Below, piece by piece: positions 63,077 to 64,000 of a stretch of 64,000 bases of DNA. A program made the translations under genes and the position numbers. Every line of letters begins with the position of its first letter. Within the stretch, counting starts at the first letter, position 1. Source of the DNA: Clostridia bacterium (GTDB lineage Bacteria; Bacillota; Clostridia; Oscillospirales; Acutalibacteraceae); contig JAGALQ010000041.1 in the NCBI GenBank assembly GCA_017625095.1, positions 1 through 64,000 on the forward strand. Direction: 5' to 3'. The notes under the pieces were generated by a model, which saw only the letters and a list, made by a program, of their open reading frames with translations, ran no database searches and was not told the DNA's origin.

Positions 63077-64000
63077 ATGCTTGATATTAAAATTATCCGT
63101 GAAAATCCCCAGCTCGTAAAAGATGCTATGAAAAAGCGCAACAAGGATATGGATGCCCTTGTTGACGAAGTACTTGCAATAGATGCTGAGCGCCGCGAGC
63201 TCACACTCAAACTCGACCAGCTCAAGCAGGAGCAGAATGCCGCAAGCCGTGAGATCCCCAAGATCAAAAAAGAGGGCGGCGACATTTCCGCCATTATGGC
63301 ACGTATGAATGAAATCAAAGAAACAGTAAAAGGCGGCGATGCACAGCTTTCAGAGCTTGAAGCAAAGCAGCAGAAGATAATGTATGAGTTCCCCAACATC
63401 CCCAACCCCACAATTCCCGTAGGTAAGGATGACAGCGACAACGAAGAAATCCGCCGCTGGGGCGAACCCACAACATTTGACTTTGAGCCTAAGGCACACT
63501 GGGATGTCGGTGCAGACCTCGGCATTCTCGACCCCGAAACAGCTGCAAAGGTTACAGGCGCACGCTTTCATTTCTACAAGGCAGCAGGCGCAAGACTTGA
63601 GAGAGCGGTCATCAACTTCTTCCTCAACACTCACACAGAGCACGGCTATACAGAGGTATTCCCGCCCTTTATGGTAAACCGTGCATCAATGACAGGTACA
63701 GGTCAGCTTCCCAAATTTGAGGAGGATGCTTTCAGACTTGAGCGTGAGGACTACTTCCTTATTCCCACAGCAGAAGTTCCTGTTACAAATATGCACCGCA
63801 ACGATATCCTCGACGGTGCACAACTTCCCATCAGCTACTGTGCTTATTCAGCTTGCTTCCGTGCAGAGGCCGGCAGCGCAGGCCGTGACACAAGAGGTCT
63901 TATCCGCCAGCACCAGTTCAACAAGGTTGAGCTTGTCAAGTTTGCCGATCCCGAAACATCATACGACGAACTCGAAAAGCTCACAAACGATGCTGAGCGT
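63077..64000 (+). CDS. serS: seryl-tRNA synthetase (partial at window end)
   Basis: The first 308 codons of a class II synthetase, running off the window. It begins [18 protein letters not shown], with the family's N-terminal coiled coil (about 30-105, Arg/Glu/Lys-rich). The catalytic core includes [27 protein letters not shown] (motif 1) and [36 protein letters not shown] (motif 2). The length to the window edge is an intact frame. AAGGA lies 11 nt upstream of the ATG. It is co-directional with rhaA and nif3, only 16 bp after nif3. Confidence 0.95.
   Translation, partial: MLDIKIIRENPQLVKDAMKKRNKDMDALVDEVLAIDAERRELTLKLDQLKQEQNAASREIPKIKKEGGDISAIMARMNEIKETVKGGDAQLSELEAKQQKIMYEFPNIPNPTIPVGKDDSDNEEIRRWGEPTTFDFEPKAHWDVGADLGILDPETAAKVTGARFHFYKAAGARLERAVINFFLNTHTEHGYTEVFPPFMVNRASMTGTGQLPKFEEDAFRLEREDYFLIPTAEVPVTNMHRNDILDGAQLPISYCAYSACFRAEAGSAGRDTRGLIRQHQFNKVELVKFADPETSYDELEKLTNDAER

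Overview
The window looks like a chromosomal segment of an anaerobic, spore-forming Clostridia member, most likely of the Ruminococcaceae/Oscillospiraceae type found in gut communities. The evidence is the sporulation genes ylbJ, yqfC and yqfD, pyruvate phosphate dikinase, a Na+-pumping oxaloacetate decarboxylase, an IspH-ribosomal protein S1 fusion, a GluRS/GlnRS pair, AGGAGG-type ribosome binding sites and many TTGACA/TATAAT-like promoters with 17-bp spacers. There is no prophage, CRISPR array, tRNA or recognisable transposase gene. The genes are tightly packed, with two large intergenic stretches around 51.4-52.7 kb.

Layout. 1-6.8 kb (minus strand): ppdK, a HAD phosphatase with a lipoprotein, and a polar amino acid ABC transporter. 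6.8-11 kb: two tandem paralogues with a propeller and a helical domain. 11-18 kb: the housekeeping run FAD oxidoreductase-cmk-plsC-ispH/rpsA, an RpiR regulator and a membrane-anchored secreted protein. 18-20.3 kb (plus): rlmA-type methyltransferase and MATE exporter. 20.3-24.2 kb (minus): a small exopolysaccharide locus (glycosyltransferase, polymerase/ligase, Wzz-tyrosine kinase). 24.3-27.7 kb: a 47-aa Cys-rich ORF, an MFS transporter, a class Ic aspartate aminotransferase and a hypothetical gene. 27.7-28 kb: two tandem 5S rRNA genes without 16S or 23S. 28-32.3 kb: glycerate kinase, a small Cys protein, and divergent ylbJ and yqfC-yqfD, the last two separated by a MITE-like element. 32.3-38.4 kb (minus): zinc-ribbon membrane protein, XRE regulator, HAD-IIA phosphatase, and HtrA with its probable two-component system. 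38.5-51.4 kb (plus): MFS transporter, two secreted lipase-like paralogues, an anchored glycerophosphodiesterase, gltX, glnS, a membrane protein, lepA and hemW. 51.4-52.2 kb: a patch of intergenic repeats. 52.2-56.3 kb: a PC4-like protein and the four-gene oxaloacetate decarboxylase pump. 56.3-60.9 kb: mecA and a divergent Rnf-like cluster. 61-64 kb: rhaA, a Nif3-family gene and the start of serS.

The most unusual locus is the five-gene operon at 56990-60915. It encodes homologues of RnfD, RnfE and RnfA, but no RnfB, RnfC or RnfG. A CAP-domain lipoprotein sits in the usual RnfG position, and a single-pass membrane protein follows. The residues that bind redox cofactors in real Rnf (the flavin-Thr motif in RnfD and three of the four Fe-S cysteines of RnfA/RnfE) appear to be missing. 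The membrane scaffold therefore seems to be reused for something other than standard electron transport. Other notable points are a sodium-pump gamma subunit with a triple repeat, a MITE-like element that supplies the last base of the yqfC stop codon, tandem 5S genes with compensatory changes in helix I, and a 13-Cys micro-ORF.

Starts were moved inward from the longest ORF wherever a ribosome binding site or a paralogue supported it. Functions come from motif recognition by eye only; no database search was run.
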